Positions 12,127 through 25,600 of a stretch of DNA of 64,000 bases are shown piece after piece (positions within the stretch are counted from its first letter, which is position 1; each line of letters begins with the position of its first letter). Source of the stretch: Congeria kusceri (Eukaryota; Mollusca; Bivalvia; Myida; Dreissenidae); the NCBI GenBank assembly GCA_027627225.1, contig CM051025.1, positions 73,208,474-73,272,473 on the forward strand. Direction: 5' to 3'. Both the position numbers and the translations under genes were made by a program. The notes below the pieces were generated by a model that was not told the DNA's origin, did no database searches, and saw nothing but the letters and a program-made list of their open reading frames with translations.

Positions 12127-14530
12127 AGCTCACCTGAGCACAAAGTGCTTATGGTGAGCTTTTGTGATCGCCCACTGTCCGTCGTCCGTCCGTCGTCAAC
12201 TTTTCATTCAAACAACATCTCCTCCTAAACCACTTGGCAGATTGTCACCAAACTTCACAGGAATGATCATTGGGTGAGCCTCTTTCAAAGTTGTTCAAAT
12301 CGTTATGGTCCGCTGCATATGTAGGTCACAAGAGCTAAAAATATATTTAAAAAGTGTAAACTTTAAAAATCTCTGAAACCGCAGGGCCCAGACGTTCATA
12401 TTTGGTATGTTACATCCAATAGTGGTCCTCAACAAAGATTGTTAAAATTATGCCCCTGGGGTCTAAACGGGCCATGCCCCGGGGGTCACATGGTTTATAT
12501 AGAATATATAGAAAAATGACTTTAAAAAACTTCTCCTCTGAAACCACAAGACCCAGAGGTTTCATTTTTGGTATGTAACATCCTATAGTGGTCCTCTACA
12601 AAGATTGTTCAAATTATGCCCCTGGGGTCAAAACTGGCCACTCCCCAGTGGTCACAATGTTTATATACAATATATAGCAAAATGACTTTAAAAATCTTCT
12701 CCTCTGAAACCGCAAAGCCCAGAGGTTTAATATTCGGTATGTAACATCCTTTAGTGGTCCTCTACAAAGATTGTTCAAATTATGCCCTTGAGGTCAAAAC
12801 TGACCGCGTCCAGGGGGTCACATGGTTTATATAAACTTAAATAGCAAAATGTCTTTAAAAATCTTCTCTGAAACTGCAAGGCTCAGACGTTTCACTTTTG
12901 GTATGTAACATCCTATAGTGGTCCTCTACAAATATTGTTCAATGTATGCCCCTGGGGTCAAAACTGGCCACACCCCCGGGGGTCACATGATTTATATAGA
13001 CTTAAATAGCAAAATGACTTTAAAAATCTTCTCAGAAACCTCAAGACTGAGAGGTTTCTTATTTGGTATGTAACATCATATAGTGGTCCTCTACAAGGAT
13101 TGACCATGGGTTCAAAACTGGCTATGCCCCCGGGGTCACATGGCTTATATAAACTTAAATAGCAAAATGTGTTTAGAAATCTCCTCCTCTGAAACCGCAA
13201 GGACCAGAGGTTCCGTATTTGGTATGTAACATCCTATAGTGGTCCTCAACAAAGATTGTTCAAATTATGCCCCATGGGTCAAAACTGACCACACCCCAAT
13301 GGTCTCATGGTTTATATAAACTTATATAGCAAAATGACTTTAAAAATCTCTAAAACTGCATGGCCTTGAGGTTTCATATTTAGTATGTAACATTGTATAG
13401 TGGTCCTCTACAAATATTGTTAAAATTATGCCCGGTCAAAACTTGTCACGCCCCAGGGGTCACATGGTTTAGTGTTTTATCCAGACCTAATCAGCGCGGC
13501 GCCGCGCCATGCCCCTTTATTGATCTGCCACCCTGCCCTTAGCGCCTCGTGCCCTATTATCTATTGACTGTATTGCCCTTAACGAGGGCCCTTTGTGATG
13601 ACATGTTAATAGTATATTAATCTGCAACCAACTGATAAGATCTGCTGTAGGGTGGGTCAGCTTATAAGTTTGTGTCTAGATACAATAAAACAGGCTGATT
13701 TTGTTTTAAAATTGAACGTAAATTGTTTGCTTTTTAAAGCCTCGATTTCACATGCCATTGATAAAATGTTTATGTTTTGTCAATGTTTATTATAAACTTT
13801 ATACCAAAGGGCAGAATGCATATAAATGTATACTCAATGTATAATCACTAATGATAAGAAAACAACTTGTGTATACAATATTTCTTCAATAACAAACAAA
13901 AATCTATGAAAGCACGAATAGCAGAACTAGCTATTATATCGGACAAACATATTCGGATACATCATTTCAATCCGAATTGTAATGTTTTCTAAATTTTTAA
14001 TCTTGACTATAGCTATTCATCGTTAATGAAAATATTAGTATCAACAGCAACAACATATAAAACATAATGGTGAGAATAATAATATTTCCTACAATAAAAA
14101 AGATGAAAAATAAAATTTCATAATTGGTTTTAAATATTACTTTGGAAAAAAATTACTAAAACCTAATATGCCCTTTTTAACAGTGCCACCGCGCACAAAA
14201 TGCCCTTTTGCCAATTCAAGCGCCATGCCCTTCTGCCCTTCTAGATTAAACACTACATGGTTTATATAGACTTAAATAGCAAAATGACTTTAAAGATCTC
14301 CTTTTACGGCAAGGCCCATAAATCAGGCAACATCCCGAGGGGTCACATGGTTTATATACACTAAAATAGCAAAATGACTTTAAAAATCTTTACCTGAAAC
14401 TTCAAGGCCCAGAGGTTTATTCAAGAATTTTCAAATTATGCCCCTAGGATAAAAATAAGCCACACCTTGGGGATGCAAATTCCAAATGGGTTTCAAGGTC
14501 TCAGGTGAGCGTACTAGGGCCCTCTTGTTT
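12127..14530 (+). mobile_element. Tandem-core bivalve element with CTCACCTGAG / CAGGTGAGC...GGGCCCTCTTGTTT ends
   Basis: Starts AGCTCACCTGAGCACAAAGT and ends TCAGGTGAGCGTACTAGGGC then CCTCTTGTTT. The core is a diverged tandem array with a period near 165 bp; each unit carries 'GGTATGTAACATCCTATAGT', 'GGTCCTCTACAAAGATTGTT', 'TATGCCCCTGGGGTCAAAAC' and 'CACATGGTTTATATAGACTT'. Eight or nine units are recognisable. The array is interrupted by a separate element at 13471-14254. Minus-strand frames in the array are not genes. Related elements lie at 44640-45445 and start at 46682. Confidence 0.7.
13471..14254. mobile_element. Nested 784-bp element with 9-bp target duplication (Mutator-like)
   Basis: The insertion splits one unit of the surrounding tandem array. 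ACATGGTTT is present on both sides (13462-13470 and 14255-14263) and the host unit resumes as TATATAGACTTAAATAGC. The element's ends AGTGTTTTATCCAGA and TCTAGATTAAACACT are inverted. The interior has 'GCCCTTT/GCCCTTCTGCCC' motifs at both flanks and no transposase. A 9-bp duplication fits Mutator-like transposons; the superfamily call is an inference. Confidence 0.8.
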
Positions 14531-14651
14531 ATAACCAAGTTTTGTCCAAAGTGTAATTCCAATGATTACCCTCCAACAAATTGACCAAAAACAGATTTTG
14601 TCAATCGAGGGCATGGTCATGTTTATCAAGTTAAAGCTATCTTAATATATG

Positions 14652-14907
14652 AGGTGTGTCGTGGGAAAACCAGGCTTAATGCATGTGTGTAAAGTGTCAT
14701 CCAGGGTTAGCCTGTGCAGTCCTCTCAGGCTAATCCAAGATGGCACTTTTTACCTTCAGTGGATTTATGTTTAGAAGAGATTTCCTTGAAACAGAAAATA
14801 CCATAAATGCGTCAAGTGCTGTCCTGGATTAGCCTGTGCGGACTGCACAGGCAAATCCAGAATGACACTACGCACATGCATTAAGCCAGGGTTTCCCACG
14901 ACACGCC
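14652..14907 (-). mobile_element. Palindromic 'GCCTGTGCAGTCCGCACAGGC' element, inverted copy
   Basis: Outer arms are AGGTGTGTCGTGGGAAAACC and TTTCCCACGACACGCC; inner arms carry TTAGCCTGTGCAG and GGACTGCACAGGC. The asymmetric centre reads GGATTTATGTTTAGAAGAGA then GAAACAGAAAATACCATAAA, the reverse complement of the centres at 17601 and 19393, so this copy is inserted in the opposite direction. Confidence 0.9.
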
Positions 14908-16665
14908 ATATATATGGTTTGCCGGACACTTAATAACAAGACACAAACTGTTTTCAACGATAATTTAAAGAAAACATTTGAAGTACCGGTATGCATACAT
15001 ACAAACAAAAACATAGAATAATAAAATGTCTAAAAGAATCTTACCACAACATGAGGAGGAAATTCCTCAGAGGAATCACTGAAGACTATGATAATTGCCT
15101 GTAAAGATTCAACACTTAAAACATTTTCTTAGATATTTAATTACACAAATAGGAAACTGTCACCCAAATTACACCAATGAACAAATTTACTGGAAAATCT
15201 ATTAAATTTCAATGCATATTCAAAAGCAGATATATACATAGCCTAATTTCCGATGTTTTAAATGTATGTACATGTATTTTGTTTGATTTCAGTCATATGG
15301 TTTGTATAATTTATAAACAAAGTAAATGTGTTTGTTTAAACCAACAAACAGATTGTTTGGAATACCATAAACAGCTGGTGAATGTCTCCTATAATTTATT
15401 TATTGCAATGAAAATGTTGCTTTATAATGGACAGGAATTTAAAATTCACATAATTCTAAAATGTATAACACTTTATATTTCAATTCATACCATTAAATCA
15501 AAATGCGTTCCCCCCAAAAAAATTGACGTACGATTTTATCAGCAAATAAATGTCGCTTAACAGTTAAAAATGCTCGGTCTAGTAGATCAGACGAAGAGTC
15601 TTTTCCAGACAAGTTTATCTTATCACATGATCTTGCTTTCTCAAATGTACATGTATAATTATATTTTAGTTATGTACTATGACTGTGTTCAGCTGCTAGC
15701 ACTTTAAACAATATTTACTGTTAGGACATTCTCAGTAATTTTCAATGTATAACACACATGTGAAATTTACCACAAACCATTTCAAAACAAAACTGATAAA
15801 CAATAGTTATACAATAAAATAACAAATGTTTTATTCTGTTTGTGTAACCATGTTTGTTGATGAATCTAAAACTTTCAATACGATCAAGATTTGTCTACCA
15901 AAGTTTAGAATAAAGTCATTAAACCATCATTAAACCATCATCAGGCCTAAAAATTAACTGCTTTACATGTTTTCCTATATTATGTTTAAGTTGCATAAAC
16001 GATTAGAATACAAGTATAAAAAGAAATAAAACAGCAAATTCCAATAAAAAGGATCACCACATGCAGAATAGAGCAAGACATACCAAATGGTGCCAATGCA
16101 AGACATTGTGGCTGACAGATAACAACTTACACAACAATTTATAAGTAATTCACCATAATAAAAAGCTAAATGCCTCAAATTGTCCAGATCACTAAATCAC
16201 TTTTTGAATTGGAAATTGAGTTAGACTCAATATAAAGTTATAACTGCAGAGACAGCTGCTACTAATACTTCCAAAATATTTCAAGAAAAATGTCATATTG
16301 ATAGATTTCTTGTCACAATAACTCAAAATTCAGCTCAGTTCTTTGTATATGACCCGTATATCTTCTGTCTTGTAACAATTGCAACGGTTTCTTGTGTGTT
16401 TTACATCAAATCTTGAGTGTCCATGACCCCAAGGTGTGAAATCGCTGTCTGCTACTATAGCACTTTAGCAGCATTTTAATTAGATTTTGCAAAAATACAC
16501 ATCTTTTCCAAGAAAGTGTGACAAATATGCCTCATTTTCAAAATAATTTCAGCAATTTTAGTAGACATTGACTACTGGTAGCGCTTACATAGTGTCTGGT
16601 GAGCATGCTACATGAATTGTACCAGATGTCCTCAACATGTGCAGTCACTCTGTTTTATGTGTGTG
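14908..16665. other. 3' flank of UFSP2, no other gene seen
   Basis: AT-rich. It should hold the 3' UTR of the minus-strand UFSP2 gene. An open frame at 15177-15560 is low-complexity in composition and has no recognised family, so I do not call it. Confidence 0.4.
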
Positions 16666-19600
16666 CTATATCACACGGGGTCTCTGGGGCAGGCACATGT
16701 TATAATGGGCATGCTGGTCCCAGAAATCTGGCCCCTTCCACCCACACCAGCCCTAAAAACACACAATCAAGAATACTTTTAAAGCTTCGCTAAAAAATAT
16801 ATAATAAACAGCTGTGTTTCAAGGACGATGCGCACACTGATAGCAAAATTCATGCTCATCTACTAACTAGAACGCCCGAGTCGGATGTGTTGTCTGATGG
16901 GGCATAACTCATGGACGATAAGAACAATTATGCAGAAAAATGAACTTAACCTTCCTTTTATGACTACACACACCTCCCTAAAGTTTCATAATGACTGAAG
17001 AAAAACAAGTTATTGTCTGCACAAACTTAAGGGGTCTCCGCCACAGCTGCCGCCACCGCTGCCGATGCTGCCAAAGTTATAAGACACATTTTCAGGCGAC
17101 ACAAAAATTACTCCAATATTAAGAATTATGAGTTATACAAGTTTTTTTAGTTTTTATTTTCAGAAATTAATCATCTACTAAAAATGACTTCAATATTATG
17201 AGTTATACATGTTTTGTAAGTTTTTATTTTCGGAAATTAATGCAGACGAATCATGCTGCCTACTATTTAATTGATAACAGTTTTTAACAGATTGTTGACC
17301 TCATGCAACACATGTGTAACCAACAATCCTTATCAACATCAGCTTTTAAAAGGTCGTCAATAATATAGAATAACTATCAAATCTGATCAACAACATATCA
17401 TAACAGATCATTAATAATACATGCATAACCAACAAACCTTGTCAACGATAGTTTTCAGATCTTCCGCCCCAGTGTAATGAGGGTCCAGAATCAGGAAGGC
17501 AATGTTGCCTGTGACCTCGTCATAATCCACACCCAGGATCGTGTGGGCCAGCACACCCCCACCTGAAACACAATGTCATCAATTGTAGTGTATTTCAATG
17601 GAGGCGTGTAGTGGGAAACCAGGGCTTAATGAATGTCCGTAACGTGTCGTCCCGAATTAGCCTGTGCAGTTCGCACAGGCTGATCTGGGACAACACTTTC
17701 TGCTTTTTGTGGCATTTTCTGTTTCAAGAAAGTCTCTTCTAAACATAAATCCACTGTAGGAGGAAAGTGCCATCCTGGATTAGCCTGTGCGGACAGCACA
17801 GGCTTATCGGCGACGACACTTTGTGCACATGCATTATGCCCGTTTTTCCCATGACACGCCTCAATGATTGCACAAACTGTCACATCATCTATGTATTGAG
17901 TGTTGTCATCACATTGCTTTGTGTAAATCCGTTTTTAAAAGTTTGAACCTGGCATCATGCTAACAATATCATACTTTTCTGAATCACTGGAACTCTTCAT
18001 TATTCAGCATGAAGCGATCCTGTACTTCATTTTGTCAGCTGAAACTTCAGGCTTCACTCTGTTGTCATTTGCGATTTTATTCACAAAACCCAATAAAGTA
18101 CCCAACCTGTGTAGGATATTAAATCAGAATGCTCAATTCAGGCTTCAGCAAGTTTGTGACCAGAGTCAAAATTATTATAGGTTAAACATTATACCTGACA
18201 ACAGTAAATTATTTAATTACATTATATTCCTATACACATTAAGATGTAAATGGGGGAGGAACCTACTGGTATATAAGGCCCGCACTAATGTAGCTATTAT
18301 TTCTGTGTATTACCGATCATGACTGGTGTCCCCTGGGTCTGGAAGTGAGACTGGAGTTCTCTCCCTTTAGCTGACATCTCAGCCCCAGTGCTCACTGACA
18401 AGATTTTGGAGGTCACCTACAAGACATGGCAATTATAAACATATCTGTTGAATATTTTACAAACAATTATAGCATGTTCAATGTTTTAGATAGTAACTGA
18501 TTTTTTTAATCATTCATGTATGAGTAGTGTGGTGAGTATAACATTTTAAATAAAAATAATAGTTACAAAGCATTGTAGCTATGATAAATGTGAAAACTTT
18601 ATACTATCTAAGTAGTAAATGCATGTACTTTGTTCAATAAATAATGGAAATTACAGTAAAAACATTGAACATAGCGAGTAAAATTGAATGTAAATACAAA
18701 TGTACTGCTTTTACTATGATCTATAGTTATCAATAACCTTAATACAATATGTATAGGTATTTCATGAACTTTCATTGAAAACATATTTAATAGAAACTGA
18801 CCTTTACTCCGTATCATTAAAACTGAAACCATTGCCATGGTAACAACTCACCCCCAGCAGAGTATCCAAGACAAAGCTGACCTCCATGGAGCCAATCCAC
18901 TTACGGGAACCAACAAAGCTAGGCTCCTTATCACCAATGTCCACCAGGGTCTGAAATAGCTCTAGTGTAACTATAGATACAACATTACGCATCTTACGGT
19001 CATCTGTAAATGTTAATAGGCATACTGTAATTGATCATCCAAACTATCTCCTTCATCCTTCGAGCTTATTTTAAGACACTGTAAAACTATGAAATGCAAA
19101 GTAAAAAATACAAGTTTATTATGTGAACACATTTTAGGGATATCAATCAGAAAACTACCTCAATTTCAGATAACATATTTTAACCAAATATATATACAAG
19201 ATAACTGCCAAATAACATTTTAACATTAATTGAAAATTCAAGACCCCATAACTACCAACATTCTTTAACTCTTAGTCCTTATCTTAATATTAAACCAATG
19301 GAAATGAAAGCTCAAATGTAACGAGCATTCTGATTGGTCAATATTTTAAGTTTAGACTAAGTTTGAGATTCATAGTTTATGTTTAAACATTATGGCGCGT
19401 CGTGAGAAAACTGGTCTTAATGCATGCGCGTAGTGTTGTCCCGGATTAGCCTGTGCAGTCCGCACAGGCTAATCCAGGACGACACTTTCCGCTTTTATGG
19501 TATTTTCTGTTTCATGGAAGTCTCTTCTAACCATTAATCCACTTTAAGCGGAAAGTGTCGTCCTGGATCAGCCTGTGTGGACTGCACAGGCTGATCCAGG

Positions 19601-22600
19601 ACGACACTTTACACACATGCATTAAGCCCGGTTTTCTCACGACGTGCCACATATATAATTAAGCCTGATTGTGTTAAAAGCCTGAGGCTCATTGAGACAC
19701 TTTCAAGTATGTTTTCTGGGTCAAACCAGAACTTGCTGTATTTTTTATGAAGATAATACACCACAGTCCGACTCTTTGAGATTCCGGACTTTAGTAGTCA
19801 TGCACCTATCAATATTTTCCCCCATGGGGGGAGCAGCGGGTATATACGGGACTTCACACTGAAAGTGATTCCCGACAGGTGGGAATTTGACACGCTGAAA
19901 GAAGGTCACGGGAAATAGACTTTGCCTTCGGTCGGATTTTAGATCCTGGTGATATTGGTCCCCAGGCTATTTGATACATTGAGTATGTCCCACTGTGGGG
20001 ATTTAGACAAAAATGCTTGGCTCTAGGGTGGGGAATTAGACCCCAAAAAATAAAATTTGTCGAATTCCCATGGGTCAGCATCGTAGGGCCTGACCTGCTG
20101 TATTGTTTGATGCGAGGGTATGTCTGTGTCTGTGTATCCCTGGATACGGAACCAGGACACCAGAGTCTGGAGGGAGCGGTATGCGCATCCCCACTTGTTG
20201 TCATCAAACCTGTCCTGCATGTAGTGGTGGTATGTGTAGCTGCCCTGAACACAACACAACGTGCCTCCAGTAACTGCAAGATATGGCAGATACATGCATT
20301 CATTGTTTGTCATTAAACTTCTAACCTACAAAAAGATAATCTTTGTAGATTATTTAAATAAACTTACAGCTAACTTAAACACCAACTAGACATGTGTCTG
20401 TAGGACAAGGATGCCCCCACATTCCGCTGGTTGTCACAAAACTCCAGTGATGTCGGAAAAAATGCACCAAAATACCCAGGTGCACAAGTTCACATGCTGA
20501 ATAATATGTTTCACCACTCTACCAGTAATACTTTTTGAGTTACGTTCGACACAAAACCAAAAATGTCATTTTTTTAAAAAAGGCCATAACATTGCTGATG
20601 TCGGAACAAAATGCACCAAAATACCCAGGTACACAAGTTCACATGCTGATTAATATGTTTAGAAAGTTTCATCTCTCTAGCAGTAATACTTTTTGAGTTA
20701 CGCATGACACAAAAATCCGAGGGACAGATGGACGGGGCAAAGGGACGAAGGGACAAGGGCAAATCTATATGCCCCCCCCCCACCCTCTGAAGTGGGGGCA
20801 TAATAAAAAGCTCCATACACAACAGTTGCAATTTGTCAAAACATCTCACCTCCTAAATACAATATACATTTAATGTATGTGAACACTACCTTATGGTCAT
20901 GTAACTGTTAAGCTAAGTATGTTAATACTTGAACTATTAATGACACACTTCAAGAATAACATTTTATATAACCTTCAGAAAACTCATTTTCTGAACTAAT
21001 GGAGATGACAAATAATCAAAGACAAATTACACAAACTTTCCAAAGCCCCTACCTTTTGACCTGGGTACATGTTCGTGAACGTTCAGCAGATACCCCCCAG
21101 TGTGTTCATGGCTGCCAGGGAAGGTGAACCGATTTGCACGACGGAACAAAGGCCGGTCCAACGGGAAACAAAAGCATTCGTGAAACAGTTTTCGCTCTGA
21201 TTCTGAAAGCGTAGCAAAAGTATAGCAAAACTTACAAATAATTATCAATAATTATCAACTCTGGGGTGCATATCACCATTCCCATGAATGCATCACTTTA
21301 AAGCCAAGCCATTATTGCAAGAAATAGTTTATTGTTATGATAATGCTGCTGAATAATTAACAAACTCATGCTTACTAAGAACTGAGCAGCTGTATCACAG
21401 TAAACGACGATTTTCACACAGAATACATAACCTGCCCAGTCTACAAGAAACTTTGAAAGTATAGATGTTATATATAGAGAATATTATGTGTGTTGGATAA
21501 AGATCAAGTTTATCCTGCGAGGCTGAGAAGCATGGTAGCGCGAGGCTTGAATACTACCACTCTCATTATCCTATTACTGGTATGCTGTGCTCATAAATCA
21601 TGTAAACGGCGTGAAAATGCGAGTATGTAAAAAAAAAAGAAAATAAAAACAACTTTGGTTTCCCATTTTTAACACTGGGTTTTTTGTTTAGCTACTAAAA
21701 ACATCATTTGGTATGACGTCACATTAAAATTCATGACGTTCTAACAATAACGATCAAATAAACATGTGCTAAAAATAGTGACTGAATAAAGCTAAAGTTA
21801 GTTGGGTTGTAAATCTGATCAATTTGGCTGTAGTAATAGGAAAAATGTCCATACCTAGTTGATTATCTTCAATGCTGTCAGGGTAGACTACAGTGAACAG
21901 ACAGTCGGAAAGGACAGGCTTGCAGTGATAGGGCACTGGCTTTACAAATGACTTCACCTGCAACATAGGGAAACAGATGTTCAGGAGCACATCCTTGCTT
22001 TGATAGTATTGCTAATAGACATGTAGTTAATGTATTTAAATATTATAGTTAATGTATTTAAATATTACAGTTGAAAACCGCTTTTTCTATCACCTTTAAT
22101 TCAAATTAATCGCTATTTCGAACTATATTTTAGGTCCCGATTTTTTTCCTTTTTTATTAAACTAAAATAACAATCATTAATTCGAAGTTGCCTATTTAGA
22201 ATTCATCTCTATTTCGAACTAAATTCCCGGTCCCGACTACGTTTTTCACACGTAATCATCAGACATCAGTGTTTATTTTGAAGTCGCACCTGGCCCAAGC
22301 TGTCTACCAAAGGTGTGATGACTTGACAGTCGTCGCTTGGTTAAGTTTTAGCACCTTCAATTGATCACCGGTTTATAAAGTGATGACAGACCCGTGGGTA
22401 AAAATTCTGCATTAGGTGGATATACGGTAGAGTTACAATTGTGAGTAACAAACAATGCTGACAAATTTACAATCTTTACAATGTTATTTTCGAACCTTCA
22501 TTATCTATTTGAACATTGTATATACACACGGTGTTATTTAACCGCATGCGCAATTTTCAAAACTATAACATTTATTAATACAATGGGGAACATCGCCAGA

Positions 22601-25600
22601 TTCCTCGCAGCGGTTACTTTCCCTATCAGTTAACAGTAACCACTGCCGTCACAAGTAAAATCCTTCCTGATCTTAGAGTATTATGTGTTTGAATTAACGT
22701 TTACTTATTTAAAGCAACTCAGTGCAATTTCTTCATAGTTGGACTTTTATATATAGTTTGCGATCAACAATGAACAAAGGAAATGAAAATAACTAATTAA
22801 AAACCATAATTAATATTGTCGAAGACTTTAATCAATCCTTATTATGTGGTTTGTTTTGACGGCAGGGATTTGATTTGAGTTATGCTTGGTACCAGTCAAA
22901 TCTCTGTGCGGAGGATGGAACATCGCTATTTCAAACTTTCCAATTTCGAACTATTTTTGTCGGTCCGAACCACTTCAAAATAGCAGTGTTCAACTGTATG
23001 GTAAAAACTAAAACATCCATTTACAAAGTTTCAATATTAATCATACACGACCTACTGACTTAAGATTTGCCTTGTGAAATGACTGTTACAAGCTGCCTGG
23101 AATTTGATTACTCAAATTTACTGGGTTATTTAAAAGTTTAAACACAAGTGTATACATTTTTATAGTCAATGGACTTACACATTTCAAAGATTTTGTAGAA
23201 ATAACAAAAGTTATTAGGCCAAAATATTCTCTTAATGGGAGCCAGTTAAATGAACATCATTAATGTTCTTAAATAAGCATTTAATTATAAAAATAAGCTC
23301 TACCACTGTAACATCAATGAAAGCACTATTAAACACATCAAGATTGAAGTGGACATTCAATCATAGAATTGTACTGGCTAATTTGTCTTTAGACGAAGAA
23401 CAAAATTATCGTTGTTGAACTACCAAATAACGCAAAAAGTAGTCTCGATTCTGAACGAAGCATAGCAAAATGTAGTTCTCATAACAATTGCAAAAATATT
23501 TGTTAAATCATGTTAGAATCAAAATAATTTTCACATTATCATTGTTAATCAATATAATATTTGATTTATCATTGTTAATTTTCTATTTATCATTGTTTAT
23601 GGACCAATAAACAACTCTTTGTTGTTCTGATGCGTGGCTATTAAACCACTCAGGCTAATGCCCTCATGGTTTAACTCCTATGCATCAGAACTCCAAATCG
23701 TTGTTTATTGGCCGATAAACAATGATAAATCGAAAATTATTTTTCAATTAATTGTGTCTTTCTCTACTCACAAAACACTGTTCCCAAACGACAAGCTTAT
23801 ACCTTGCTGTGCTGTGATATACATGTTTCCATGGCAACCAGCTGTCTCTGAAGACTCGCTGACAGTGCCTGTGATATGTCAGATACATGAGCACTCGAGG
23901 GTAACCATGTAACGGTGTCGAGGTTCAACATGAGATTAGTAACCTTCACTGGCCCTGTAATATAGACATACACAATTTTAAACAATGTATGACATTTAAA
24001 ATCCATGTAACATTTAGAAAAGTACATTATGATATTGAAATATATGCACTTATGTTGTTTATATTTTATGAACCATGTTTCAGAAAAATATGAATTTGGT
24101 AAAAGACAGTCCTGAAATAAAATCCTATCCTAATTTGCTTTTAATAGACTGACATTTGAAACAAATAATTTTCTAGAATAAGCAATCTCAGTTTTCCAGT
24201 CACATAGATTTCATTTTCTTCTCAAGTGCATCTTATTTAGTTATTGGTAAAAGCAAAAGTGCGTTGAATGATATTCACAACTTCCATCCAGGAATTACAC
24301 TAGTTAATTAATCATTTTTAAACTTATGCTGACAACATTTCTTCATTTCCTGTGTTTGAAGTATAGGTACGTAAAATCCATAATACAATATCAAATTGAA
24401 AACGCACATTTATTCATTTCCTGGTAAAACTGAAACATTAATTTCACTTTTCAGACTGCCATCAAAGAGGAGTATGGCAAACATCTACTTTCTATTAAAT
24501 AACATATTAAGTATATTGTAAGCATGTTTACTATATAGCTAAAAAAATAGTATAATGCACTGACATATCCAGCAATATTTCTTAGGCAAGACATAACCAG
24601 ACAGAGTGTGTACAAGTACGTATACTATTTTGTTAAAGTTTTTCACCTGTTTTATAACTGATCACTGGTGAACAGGAAGGCACACTTTCTAATGAACAAC
24701 CATTGCACATATCTGTGTAGACTTCAAATAACAATGTCACCTGAAAGCAATAAAACAATCCAATAATCAAATTACAAAAACATTGCTTGTGTATTAAATT
24801 AGGGATGGCAACGAATATTTGAATATTCGAATAATTAAAGATATTCTAATATGTTTTAGGTATTCGAATACTTACCCGTCCGATTAATTAAATTTTAATA
24901 AACATACAAAATGCAGTATCTGTCAATATTAGTCTCTAAATATCAAGCAATCATGTCACCTTAGCTTCTCTAGTACGCAGGTTAGGTGTCAAAATCTACC
25001 TAGCACCCCATTGTTATAAAGTAGATGACAGTTTGTTGTTACTGTTAATCCCATTATGTGGATCATTGTCTCTTTGTCATTAGTAGGAGAGTAAAGCGTA
25101 TTGTGGATGCTTATTGGTGTTACTGCGTACATGTGCTCTAAAATGACGCATCACGTACCTAGGTATATCCGATGGTTTGTGGTACTCTGAACGCATATGT
25201 ATATACGTGTATTGGCTGCGGTTTTCTAGCCGTACGTTTGAAGTAACTACACATCGCACAATTTAGCATTTTTAACATTAGTTTACCATAATAATATTTA
25301 CAGCATCGGACGATCGAATATTCGAATACTTTATCAATATTCGAATATCAATTTTGGTATTTGTTGCCTTCCCTAATTTAAATATTTACAAAAAAACTAG
25401 ATGTGTCACAGACACAGATTCCCCCATGACTCATTACAGGACATCGACAAAAGGCGTGTCGCCAACAATAAATTTTGCCTACATTAAGTCCTTCAGCTGT
25501 AAAAGTTTTAGCGAAATCTGCTAAGTAGTTAAAGAGGACTTGAGTCTACAAAGTTTCCAGAAGTATATATTCTGTAGTGGAAAAAATGACAAAGGGCCAT

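Noticed and set aside
12958..13200. Minus-strand 80-residue frame
   Set aside because: Lies within the tandem-core element and repeats with its unit.
15177..15560. 127-residue plus-strand open frame
   Set aside because: Low-complexity composition in AT-rich DNA downstream of UFSP2; no domain, no splice or start support.
20017..20316. Plus-strand and second-frame minus-strand open frames over the UFSP2 exon
   Set aside because: Shadows of the real UFSP2 exon at 20095-20273, which alone carries the WGCAYRSLQ active-site motif.
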